A DNA stretch of 45,216 nucleotides from Micromonospora yasonensis (GTDB taxonomy: Bacteria; Actinomycetota; Actinomycetes; Mycobacteriales; Micromonosporaceae). Where the stretch lies: contig NZ_JAPDPH010000034.1 of NCBI RefSeq assembly GCF_026013475.1, forward strand, positions 1 through 45,216, written 5' to 3'. This document shows, one piece after another, positions 18,527 to 25,487 of this stretch. Made by a program: the position numbers and the translations under genes. The notes beneath the pieces are model-generated. The model did not search any database. It worked only from the letters and a program-made list of their open reading frames with translations, and was not told where the DNA came from. Numbering within the stretch: the stretch's first letter is position 1; every line of letters begins with the position of its first letter.

Positions 18527-19505
18527 CCGCCGACCCGCCCGTGGCGGCGCCGGACGCCGACGCCGCCGGGGTGCGGCCGAACCGGTCGCGGAGGAAGGCC
18601 GCCGCCTGCTCCTGGGCCCGCCGTCCGGCGTCGAACACCCCGGGCATGGCGAAGAAGCCGTGGATCATGCCGGGGTACCGGGTCGCCTCGGTGGGGACGC
18701 CGGCCTCCCGCAGCCGGGCGGCGTACCGCTCCCCCTCGTCGCGCAGCGGGTCGTGCTCGGCGGTGATCACCAGCGCCGGGGGCAGCCCGGAGAGGTCCTC
18801 GGCGAGCAGCGGCGAGGCGAGCGGGTGGGCCGCGTCGGCCGGGTCGGTCAGGTAGTGCTGCCGGTACCAGGCGACGGAGTGCCGGTTGAACAGCAGCGGG
18901 TCCTCGTCGGCCCGGGCCGGGGCCGGGCCGGGGCGCTGGTCGGTGTTCGGGTAGACCAGCAGTTGGGCGACGAGCCGGGGGCCACCGTCGGCGCGGGCCA
19001 GCAGCGTGACCGCGGCGGCGAGGTTGCCGCCGGCGCTGTCCCCGCCGACCGCGAGCCGGTCCGGGTCGACGCCGACCTCGTCGGCGTGCGCGGCCAGCCA
19101 GCGCAGCGCCGCGTAGCAGTCGTCCACGGCGGCCGGGAAGCGGTGCTCGGGCGCGAGCCGGTAGCCGACCGTCACGGTCTGGCAGCCGGTGGCGTTGGCC
19201 AGCCGGCGGCAGATCCCGTCGGCGGTGTCCACGCTGCCGAGCGTCCAGCCGCCGCCGAAGAAGTAGACCAGGGTGGGCAGCGGGCCGTCCCCGGCCGGCC
19301 GGTGGATCCGCACCGGCAGCGGCCCGTCCGGGCCGGGGACCTGCGTGTCGCGTACCTCGTGGACCGGCTCGACCGCGCCGGAGCCGGCGCGGATCGCGGC
19401 GAGGTCGGCGGCGCGGGCCTCGGCCAGGGTCTGGGTGTAGAGCGGTGCGGTGCCGGCGGCCGCGCGGGCGGCCCGCCACGCGACCACCTGCGGGTCGAGG
19501 GCCAT
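18519..19505 (-). CDS. alpha/beta hydrolase, hormone-sensitive-lipase family, with altered oxyanion motif
   Basis: A 328-residue esterase-like protein. The nucleophile Ser157 is in GGDSAGGN, the acid in TAEHDPLRDEG, and the catalytic His in YPGMIHGFF, so the triad is complete. The oxyanion-hole motif, normally HGGG(W/F), reads FGGGW at residues 83-87, so the leading His is Phe. The function may be hydrolysis or transacylation of an ester made by the operon. It starts at 19505, nine bases after the P450 stop, and overlaps the oxidase start. The C-terminal tail is Ala/Ser/Gly-rich. Confidence 0.88.
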   Translation of the reverse strand: MALDPQVVAWRAARAAAGTAPLYTQTLAEARAADLAAIRAGSGAVEPVHEVRDTQVPGPDGPLPVRIHRPAGDGPLPTLVYFFGGGWTLGSVDTADGICRRLANATGCQTVTVGYRLAPEHRFPAAVDDCYAALRWLAAHADEVGVDPDRLAVGGDSAGGNLAAAVTLLARADGGPRLVAQLLVYPNTDQRPGPAPARADEDPLLFNRHSVAWYRQHYLTDPADAAHPLASPLLAEDLSGLPPALVITAEHDPLRDEGERYAARLREAGVPTEATRYPGMIHGFFAMPGVFDAGRRAQEQAAAFLRDRFGRTPAASASGAATGGSADG

Positions 19506-19514
19506 GCCGGTCTC

Positions 19515-20732
19515 CTAACTGCCGGTGGTGACGAAGAGCTTGTCGATGCCGCGCAGGAAGAGGCTGCCGCTGTACGTGAAGTCCTGGCTGACCGCCAGGC
19601 GGGGGAAGCGGGCGAAGAGTCGGGGCAGGGCGAGCCGCCCCTCCAGCTTGGACACCGCCGAGCCGAGGCAGAAGTGCAGCCCCACGCCGAAGGCGAGCGA
19701 GGGCGGGCCCTCCCGGTGCGGGTCGAACCGGTCCGGGTCCGGGAAGCGGGCCGGGTCGCGATTGGCCGCGGCGATCAGCAGCAGCACGTTCTCGTCCTGC
19801 TTGACCGGCACGCTGCCGAGGTCGGTGTCGCGCGGGGCGGACCGGGCCAGGAAGTGCACCGGGCTCTCCATCCGCAGGATCTCGTCCACGCAGCCGCGGG
19901 CCAGCTTGTCGTCGCCGGGCAGCGCGGCGACCACGTCGGGGTGGGCGAGCAGCAGCGGCAGGCCGTTGCTGAACATGTAGACGGTGGTGACGAAGCTGGC
20001 GTTGAAGAGCACGATCAGGTTGCTGATCAGCTCCTCCTCGGTCAGCTCCACCCCGCCGGCGTCCAGCACCTCGACCAGCCCGCTGATCAGGTCCTCGCCG
20101 GGCTGCCGCCGCCGGTGGGCGATCAGCTCCCGGTAGTACCCGCGCAGTTCCTCGGCGGCCTGGTTGGCCCGGGCCAGCCGTTCCGGGGTCTTGCCGGCGA
20201 CGTCCATGTACTCGTCGATCCAGTCGACCCGCTGCCGGTACCAGGCCAGGTCGGCCTGGGGCAGGCCGATGAACTCGGCCATCACCAGCGCCGGGACCGG
20301 GTACGCGAAGTCGGCGACGAAGTCCACCTCGGCCCCGCCGGCGCCGGCCTCGGCCATCCGGTCCAGCCGCTCGTCGACGACCCGGACGATCACCGGCTCC
20401 AGCGCGCCCAGCCGGCGCGGGGTGAAGGTCTTCGCGAACACCGACCGCATCCGGGTGTGATCGGGCGGGTTGGTGAACATCATCGAGCTGAGGAAGGTAC
20501 GCAGGATCTCCTGCTGCTCCCAGCCCGGCGGGAAGCCCTTGTACCACTCCGGGTCGCGCAGCACCTGGTCGACCAGGTCGTACCCGCCGGCGACGGCGGT
20601 GACGGTGCTGTGCTCGGCGCGGGTCGGGACAGCGTTGATCGGCCCGTGTTCGTGCAGGGCCGCGTACCACGGGTAGGGGTTCTGCCGGCCCTGCTCGCTG
20701 TACAGGCCGGTCAGGATCTCGTCGACGTCCAC
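19515..20732 (-). CDS. cytochrome P450 with atypical I-helix
   Basis: A 405-residue soluble bacterial P450, first gene of the four-gene operon. The heme-binding loop FGVGLHFCLG has the ligand Cys355, and the K-helix ExxR is EILR at 284-287. The I-helix motif, normally AGxE/DTT, reads ASFVTT at 245-250: the Gly is Ser and the acidic residue is Val, while both Thr remain. The acid usually helps deliver protons for O2 cleavage, so the reaction may be unusual or peroxide-shunt-like. The start is the GTG at 20732, with GGGGAGGAA about eight bases upstream. A likely role is to oxidise an aromatic or acyl substrate for the downstream enzymes; the substrate is not known. Confidence 0.93.
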   Translation of the reverse strand: MDVDEILTGLYSEQGRQNPYPWYAALHEHGPINAVPTRAEHSTVTAVAGGYDLVDQVLRDPEWYKGFPPGWEQQEILRTFLSSMMFTNPPDHTRMRSVFAKTFTPRRLGALEPVIVRVVDERLDRMAEAGAGGAEVDFVADFAYPVPALVMAEFIGLPQADLAWYRQRVDWIDEYMDVAGKTPERLARANQAAEELRGYYRELIAHRRRQPGEDLISGLVEVLDAGGVELTEEELISNLIVLFNASFVTTVYMFSNGLPLLLAHPDVVAALPGDDKLARGCVDEILRMESPVHFLARSAPRDTDLGSVPVKQDENVLLLIAAANRDPARFPDPDRFDPHREGPPSLAFGVGLHFCLGSAVSKLEGRLALPRLFARFPRLAVSQDFTYSGSLFLRGIDKLFVTTGS

Positions 20733-20759
20733 GGCGGTGGTTCCTCCCCAGGAGTGAGC

Positions 20760-20794
20760 GGCGGGGGCGGCGTGGTGCCGACGCCGCCCCCGCC
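20760..20794 (-). terminator. hairpin between the GDSL esterase and P450 genes
   Basis: GGCGGGGGCGGCGT pairs perfectly with ACGCCGCCCCCGCC across a seven-base loop, five bases beyond the GDSL stop on the minus strand. There is no T tract. It should separate the esterase transcript from the P450 operon, at least in part. Confidence 0.7.
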
Positions 20795-20799
20795 AGGTG

Positions 20800-22107
20800 T
20801 CACAGGCTCAGCAGCGGCAGCGGTACGGCGTCCGCCATGGCCTGCGCGCCGCTGTCGTTCGGGTGGATGTGGTCCCCGGCGTCGTACGCGGGCAGCAGCC
20901 GGCTCGGGTGCGCCGGGTCGCGCAGCACGGCGTCGAAGTCGAGCACGCCGTCGAACTCCGCCGCGCCCGCGCCGCGCAGCCAGCTGTTCACCGCCTGCCG
21001 GGTGGCCTCCTTCTCCTCCGTCCACACGCCCGGCCCACCGTTGCCCTCGTATGGGGTGATGGTGCCGACCAGGCTGGTCAGGCCGCGCTCCTTGGCCTGC
21101 TGGTTGATCTGCCGCAGGGTGGCGATGATGCGCTCCGCGCTGTCGCCGTTCATCCAGATGTCGTTGATGCCCAGGTGGGTGATGAGGGTGCGCACCCCGG
21201 TCTGCGGGAAGACGTCCTCGTTGAGCCGGGCCAGGGCGTTCGGGCCGAGCTCGTAATAGCCCGGGAAGTCGCCCGCGCCGGGCTCGGTGCCCTCGTGGTT
21301 GAGCCGGTTGCCGGACAGGCTCAGGTTCAGCACGCCCGGGGTGCGGACCTCGGGCCGGGCGTCGATGAGCCGCGCGGCGAGCAGGTCCGGCCAGCGCCGG
21401 TCCTCGTTGACCGTGCTGCCGTTGCCGTCACCGATGGAGTCGCCCAGGACGACCACCGCGCCGGGGCTCATCCGGCGTTCCACGTCGATGCCGGAGAGGA
21501 ACATCCAGCAGCAGTTCGGCTTGATGGTGAAGCCCGCGCCGCCGGCGGCGGTGGTGAGGTCGGTGGCGCCGATGAAGTTGGTGACCCGGGACTGGCCGTG
21601 GAACGTCACCGGGCCGGTGAGCACCGGGAAGTACACGGTGACGACCAGGTCCTCCTGCTCCTCGACCGGGAAGTCCAGCGGGTCGCTGAGCAGCTCGGCA
21701 CCCTTGTTGATGGTGGCCGAGGCGACGCCGGAGAAGGTGAGTTCCCGGACACTGGCCGGGTCGATGTCGGACCGGTCCGCGGTCGCGGCGTCGGGCCGGG
21801 CGACGGTGGCGTGGCCGACCTTCACGGCCTGCTCGCCGTAGAGGTTGGTCAACCGGACCCGGAGCCGGTCGCCGCCGACGGTGGTCTGCACGGTCATCCG
21901 GATGCTCTGGTTGTTCAGGCCGGTGTTGGTCAGGCCCACGGTGTTGCCACGGGTGACCGCCGCGGCCCAGCTGGCCGCCCACTCCGCGCGCCCGCCCCGG
22001 GCGCTGTCGGTGTCGGCGGGGCCGGCGCTCGCGGTGACCGCCGGGGTGCCGGCGATCAACAGCGTGGCGGCGGAAGCTATCACGTGCCATCTCTTCGGGG
22101 TCGGCAT
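20800..22107 (-). CDS. secreted SGNH/GDSL hydrolase
   Basis: A 435-residue exported esterase or lipase. A Sec signal peptide (MPTPKRWHVIASAATLLIAG) is followed by an N-terminal beta-rich domain of about 180 residues, then the SGNH domain. Its motifs are VVVLGDSIGDGNGS (nucleophile Ser near residue 221), a block with LSLSGNRL, HLGINDIW, and the terminal DHIHPND near residue 413. This two-domain layout is seen in actinobacterial secreted esterases. The ATG at 22107 has GGAGG five bases upstream, and a plausible promoter lies about 70 bases ahead. It shares a divergent intergenic region with the acyl ligase. Confidence 0.93.
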   Translation of the reverse strand: MPTPKRWHVIASAATLLIAGTPAVTASAGPADTDSARGGRAEWAASWAAAVTRGNTVGLTNTGLNNQSIRMTVQTTVGGDRLRVRLTNLYGEQAVKVGHATVARPDAATADRSDIDPASVRELTFSGVASATINKGAELLSDPLDFPVEEQEDLVVTVYFPVLTGPVTFHGQSRVTNFIGATDLTTAAGGAGFTIKPNCCWMFLSGIDVERRMSPGAVVVLGDSIGDGNGSTVNEDRRWPDLLAARLIDARPEVRTPGVLNLSLSGNRLNHEGTEPGAGDFPGYYELGPNALARLNEDVFPQTGVRTLITHLGINDIWMNGDSAERIIATLRQINQQAKERGLTSLVGTITPYEGNGGPGVWTEEKEATRQAVNSWLRGAGAAEFDGVLDFDAVLRDPAHPSRLLPAYDAGDHIHPNDSGAQAMADAVPLPLLSL

Positions 22108-22174
22108 TGATCCTCCATCGTCGGCAGCTCGGGGGCACGGTCGGATCGACGGCACTGCCCGGGCGATGGTCCGG

Positions 22175-22204
22175 AAACTAGCCGCCCAGCAAGATGAGCG
22201 TCAA
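22175..22204 (-). promoter_or_regulatory. sigma-70-type promoter for the GDSL esterase
   Basis: On the minus strand, TTGACG (22204-22199) and TAGTTT (22180-22175) are separated by 18 bases, a good housekeeping-type promoter in this GC-rich background. It leaves a leader of about 60 bases before the ATG at 22107. Confidence 0.55.
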
Positions 22205-22210
22205 TCAACC

Positions 22211-22225
22211 TGATCGACATGATCA
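22211..22225. promoter_or_regulatory. candidate operator TGATC-N5-GATCA
   Basis: A 5-bp inverted repeat with a five-base spacer, followed by more TTGAT-like half-sites on the minus strand (TTGATC at 22226-22221, TTGATT at 22208-22203). It lies directly upstream of the predicted GDSL -35 box, in an AT-rich patch. No regulator gene is adjacent. Confidence 0.4.
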
Positions 22226-22418
22226 AATGTCTTCGGGGTGCCGGCGGACGCCGTTCGGCTCTGTCCTCCCCGGATCGTCCTGCCTAGGCTCTACAACCGG
22301 CGGCGGTGCGGTCGCCGACCCTGGCACCTGTCGTCGCGTCCCGGCTCTGACCTGCCCGGACGCTGTTCTCGGCGGCCTGCGTTCCCGCCGGCCGCAGATC
22401 ACGATGGGGGCTGGAGCG

Positions 22419-24008
22419 ATGACCGACGGCGCGGACCGACCGACGTCCTACGTGCACCGGGCGCTGGACCTGTTCGCCGACTTCGGCGACCGGGAGGCGC
22501 TCGTCGGTGGCGGCCGGCGACTGACCTATCCGGAGGTCGCCGCCGAGGTGCGCGGGCTGGCCGGCGCGCTGCTGCGGCACGGCGTACGCCCCGGCGACGC
22601 GGTGCTGGTGATGCTCGGCAACGCGGTGGAGGGGCCGCTGCTTCAGCTCGCCCTGCACCTGCTCGGCTGCCGGGCCATGTGGGTCGCCCCGGTGACCTCG
22701 CGGCGGGAGGTCGACGAGTTCGTCGTCCTGGCCCGCCCGGACGCCTTCGTCTACGACGCCCGCGACGGTGCTTCGCTGGGGCCGGAGATCGCCGCCGGCC
22801 TGGCCGGCGTACCGGTGCTCTGCCTCGGCCCCGGCGGCGCGGGGCCAGACCTCACCGCGGCCGGCGGCGAGCCGGTGGAGCTGCCCGCCGAGGTGCCCGC
22901 GCCGGAGTCGTTCCTGCAGACCAGCGGGACCACCGGCACCCCCAAGCCGGTGCACCACCGGGAGAGCTTCTACCAGCAGGTCCTCGCCCTGGCCGCGGAC
23001 TTCCGGGCGGCCGGCTTCCCGCCGCTACGGCACCTGTCGCACTCGCCGATGTGGCTGGCCAGCGGCCAGATCACCGCGCTGTTCAACCTGTTCACCGGCG
23101 GGGTGCTGTTCCTGCGCGAGCGGTGGGACCCGGAGGCGTTCATCCGTACCGTGGACGCCGAGCGGCTGACCTCCACCTTCGTCACCCCGCCGATGCTCTA
23201 CGAGGTGCTCGACCACCCGGCCCTGGCGGGGGCCGACTTCTCCGCCATGTTCATGTTCAACGTGGGCGCCGGGCCGGCCGCGCCGGCCCGGCTGCGGCAG
23301 GCGATCGCCCGCTTCGGCCCGTGCCTGCGCATCGTGTACGGGCTCAGCGAGGCGGTGGTGATCTGCGCGCTGCCCGGGCTCACCGAGGACCCGGAGCACC
23401 CGGAGCGGCTGCGTTCCTGCGGCCGGCCGTACGGGGACGTGGCGGTGGAGATCCGCGACGCCGAGGGCCGGGTGCTGCCCACGGGCTCCGACGGGGAGGT
23501 GTGGGTCCGCACCAGGCTCAGCTTCGCCGGCTACCACGGCCAGCCGGAGCTGACCGCCGAGACGCTGGTCGACGGCTGGGTGCGCACCCGCGACATCGGC
23601 CACCTCGACGACGACGGCTACCTCTACCTGGTCGACCGGCTCCAGGACCGGATCCTCACCCGGCAGCGGAGCTGGCCGATCTACTCCCGCCCGATCGAGG
23701 ACGTGCTCGCCGCCCACCCCGAGGTACGTGCCGCCGCGGTGATCGGCGTGCCGGATCCGGTGGCCGGGGAGCTGCCGTACGCGTACGTGGTGCCGGCGCC
23801 GGGGGCGACGGTGACCGGCGACGAGCTGATCGCGCTGGTGACCGGGGAGCTGAGCGACACCTGGGCGCCCGGCGCGGTGGAGTTCGTCGACGCGCTGCCG
23901 CTGAACCGCTCGGCCAAGGTGGACAAGCGCGCCCTGCGCGCCCGGTACGCGGCCGCCCACCCGACGGATGCGGAGTCGGTGGGCACCGTGATCGGGAGTT
24001 CGGCGTGA
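22419..24008 (+). CDS. acyl/aryl-AMP ligase (ANL superfamily)
   Basis: A 529-residue adenylating enzyme that activates a carboxylic acid as acyl-AMP and usually transfers it to CoA or a carrier. Motifs: the P-loop LQTSGTTGTPKPVHH near residue 170, YGLSEA for aromatic/adenine contact, TRDIGHLDDDGYLYLVDR, and the C-terminal lysine in LNRSAKVDKRALR. In the hinge region the usual GR-KD reads DRLQDRI, with the Gly replaced. The acid is unknown; no carrier-protein gene is in the window. The ATG at 22419 has GGAG and GGGGG upstream; an in-frame ATG at 22404 has no ribosome binding site. Its stop overlaps the MFS start (GTGA), so the two are co-translated. Confidence 0.9.
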   Translation: MTDGADRPTSYVHRALDLFADFGDREALVGGGRRLTYPEVAAEVRGLAGALLRHGVRPGDAVLVMLGNAVEGPLLQLALHLLGCRAMWVAPVTSRREVDEFVVLARPDAFVYDARDGASLGPEIAAGLAGVPVLCLGPGGAGPDLTAAGGEPVELPAEVPAPESFLQTSGTTGTPKPVHHRESFYQQVLALAADFRAAGFPPLRHLSHSPMWLASGQITALFNLFTGGVLFLRERWDPEAFIRTVDAERLTSTFVTPPMLYEVLDHPALAGADFSAMFMFNVGAGPAAPARLRQAIARFGPCLRIVYGLSEAVVICALPGLTEDPEHPERLRSCGRPYGDVAVEIRDAEGRVLPTGSDGEVWVRTRLSFAGYHGQPELTAETLVDGWVRTRDIGHLDDDGYLYLVDRLQDRILTRQRSWPIYSRPIEDVLAAHPEVRAAAVIGVPDPVAGELPYAYVVPAPGATVTGDELIALVTGELSDTWAPGAVEFVDALPLNRSAKVDKRALRARYAAAHPTDAESVGTVIGSSA

Positions 24009-25270
24009 CCTCGCGCCGGGAGCTGTACACCCGGGCAGGCCCCGGCGGAAACCCGCGCCGGGAGCTGTACACCCTGGTCGGCGCCGACCTGCTGTCCAAC
24101 CTGGGCACCCGGGTCTCGGTGGTGGCCATCCCCTGGCTGGTGCTGGAGACCACCGGCAGCCCCACCCGGATGGGCCTGGTCGCGGCGGCCGAGACGTTGC
24201 CGTACATGCTCTCCAGCGCCCTCGCGACCCCCTGGGCGGACCGGTTCGGGGTGCGCCGCACGGCGGTCACGGTGGACGCGGCCAGCGCGGCGGCGATGGC
24301 GGTGGTGGCGCTCGCCCCCTGGCTCGGGTTCGGCGCGCTGCTCGCGCTGGTCGCGGTGGCCGGCGGGCTGCGCGGCATCGGCGACCGGGTCAAGCACGTG
24401 CTGTTCAAGCCGGCCGCCGAGCGGGCCGGGGTACCGCTGATCCGGCTCACCTCCGCCTACGACGGGCTGGTGCGGGGCATGACGCTGTTCGGCGCGGTGC
24501 TCGGCGGGCTGCTCGTCGACTGGGTCGGGGTGACCCGGGCGATCTGGATCGACGCGACCACGTTCGCGGTCTGCGCGCTGCTGATCGGCGTGCTGGTCCG
24601 CCCGCCCGCACCGGCCCGACCGGCCCCCCGGGAGAGCTACCTGCGCGCGCTGCGGGGCGGGTTCGGCTACCTGCGTACCGACCGGGTGCTGCTGACCATG
24701 CTGGTCGTGGTCTCGGTGTCGAACATGTTCGCCAACGCCAGCGTCGCCGTCTGGATCCCGCTCTGGGTCGACCGGGTGCTCGGCGACCCGGCCGGCTTCG
24801 GCCTGCTGCTGGGGGTGTTCTCCGGCGGGGCGCTGCTGGGCAACCTGCTCTTCACCGTGGCCGGGACGCGGCTGCCCCGCCGGCTCACCTTCGCGCTGGG
24901 CCTCACGCTCAGCGGCGCGCCCCGGCTGCTCGCGCTCGCCCTCAGCGACCACCTCGCCGTGGTGCTCACCGTGATGTTCCTGTCCGGCATCGCGGTCGCG
25001 GCGGTCAACCCGCTGCTCGGCACGGCCCTCTACGAGCGGGTGCCGGAGTCGTTGCAGACCCGGGTGCTGGGCATCTCCGGCTCGGTGGCGTTCCTCGGCC
25101 TGCCGGTCGGGGCGCTGCTCGGCGGCTGGTCGGTGGCGCTGCTCGGGCTGACCCCGGCGCTGCTGGTGATGGCCGTGGTCTGCCTGGTGCTCACGGTCGG
25201 CCCGCTGCTGCTGACCCGATCGCAGGTGGACCGTCCGGCGCCGGAACCGGCGGTCTCCCCGGCGGCGTGA
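24005..25270 (+). CDS. MFS transporter (EntS / MFS_3-like exporter)
   Basis: A 421-residue integral membrane protein with about 12 hydrophobic segments beginning at LVGADLLSNLGTRVSVVAIP. The loop motif ATPWADRFGVRRTAV follows the second segment. It resembles efflux carriers that export siderophores or small products. The GTG at 24005 overlaps the ligase stop. The first 28 residues contain a 14-residue duplication (SRRELYT and PRRELYT) before the first membrane helix. Coupling to the ligase suggests it exports that enzyme's end product, or protects against it. Confidence 0.9.
   Translation: MTSRRELYTRAGPGGNPRRELYTLVGADLLSNLGTRVSVVAIPWLVLETTGSPTRMGLVAAAETLPYMLSSALATPWADRFGVRRTAVTVDAASAAAMAVVALAPWLGFGALLALVAVAGGLRGIGDRVKHVLFKPAAERAGVPLIRLTSAYDGLVRGMTLFGAVLGGLLVDWVGVTRAIWIDATTFAVCALLIGVLVRPPAPARPAPRESYLRALRGGFGYLRTDRVLLTMLVVVSVSNMFANASVAVWIPLWVDRVLGDPAGFGLLLGVFSGGALLGNLLFTVAGTRLPRRLTFALGLTLSGAPRLLALALSDHLAVVLTVMFLSGIAVAAVNPLLGTALYERVPESLQTRVLGISGSVAFLGLPVGALLGGWSVALLGLTPALLVMAVVCLVLTVGPLLLTRSQVDRPAPEPAVSPAA
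24012..24073 (+). repeat. 20-bp direct repeat with 42-bp period
   Basis: CGCGCCGGGAGCTGTACACC occurs at 24012-24031 and again, identical, at 24054-24073. The period is a multiple of three, so it adds 14 residues to the transporter N-terminus without breaking the frame. It looks like a recent slippage duplication. Confidence 0.9.
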
Positions 25271-25392
25271 CGCCGGTCTGGCGGGTTCGCGGGCGGCTCG
25301 CCCCGCTCCGGGCGTCGGTGTCCGAAGCGGGGTGATTGGCGACGGGAGGTCCGAACCGACACGTACGGTCACTGTCTCGTCACCGATCTGGC

Positions 25393-25409
25393 AATTTAAC
25401 TATTTAGAT
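25393..25409 (+). promoter_or_regulatory. AT-rich patch upstream of the giant toxin gene
   Basis: AATTTAACTATTTAGAT is almost pure A/T in a region of very high GC and lies 79 bases before the toxin start. CTGGC/GCCAG halves flank it. It is a probable promoter core, with TATTTA or TTTAGA as -10; the -35 is not evident. The rest of the 217-bp gap shows nothing further. Confidence 0.45.
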
Positions 25410-25487
25410 GGCCAGTTCCTACCCTGAGTGATTGCTGGAAATACTGCCTGGGCCGTCCCGCGTGCTCTGGCGTAAGGGGTCTCTCCC

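Larger units (their letters stand above)
22108..22418. other. 311-bp divergent regulatory region
   Basis: No coding sequence is supported here. It contains the minus-strand promoter and the inverted repeats given separately. On the plus strand, TAGGCT at 22285-22290 could be a -10 box for the acyl ligase, though no good -35 pairs with it. The stretch at 22195-22230 is clearly AT-richer than the surroundings. Confidence 0.6.

Noticed and set aside
15720..21059. Several long plus-strand frames opposite the P450-aminotransferase operon
   Set aside because: All are Arg/Gly/Pro/Val-rich without motifs, while the minus strand encodes recognisable enzymes throughout.
15774..25270. A complete glycopeptide or NRPS cluster
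   Set aside because: Only Hmo-like and HpgT-like genes are present; there is no HmaS, no condensation or carrier domain and no MbtH gene in the window.
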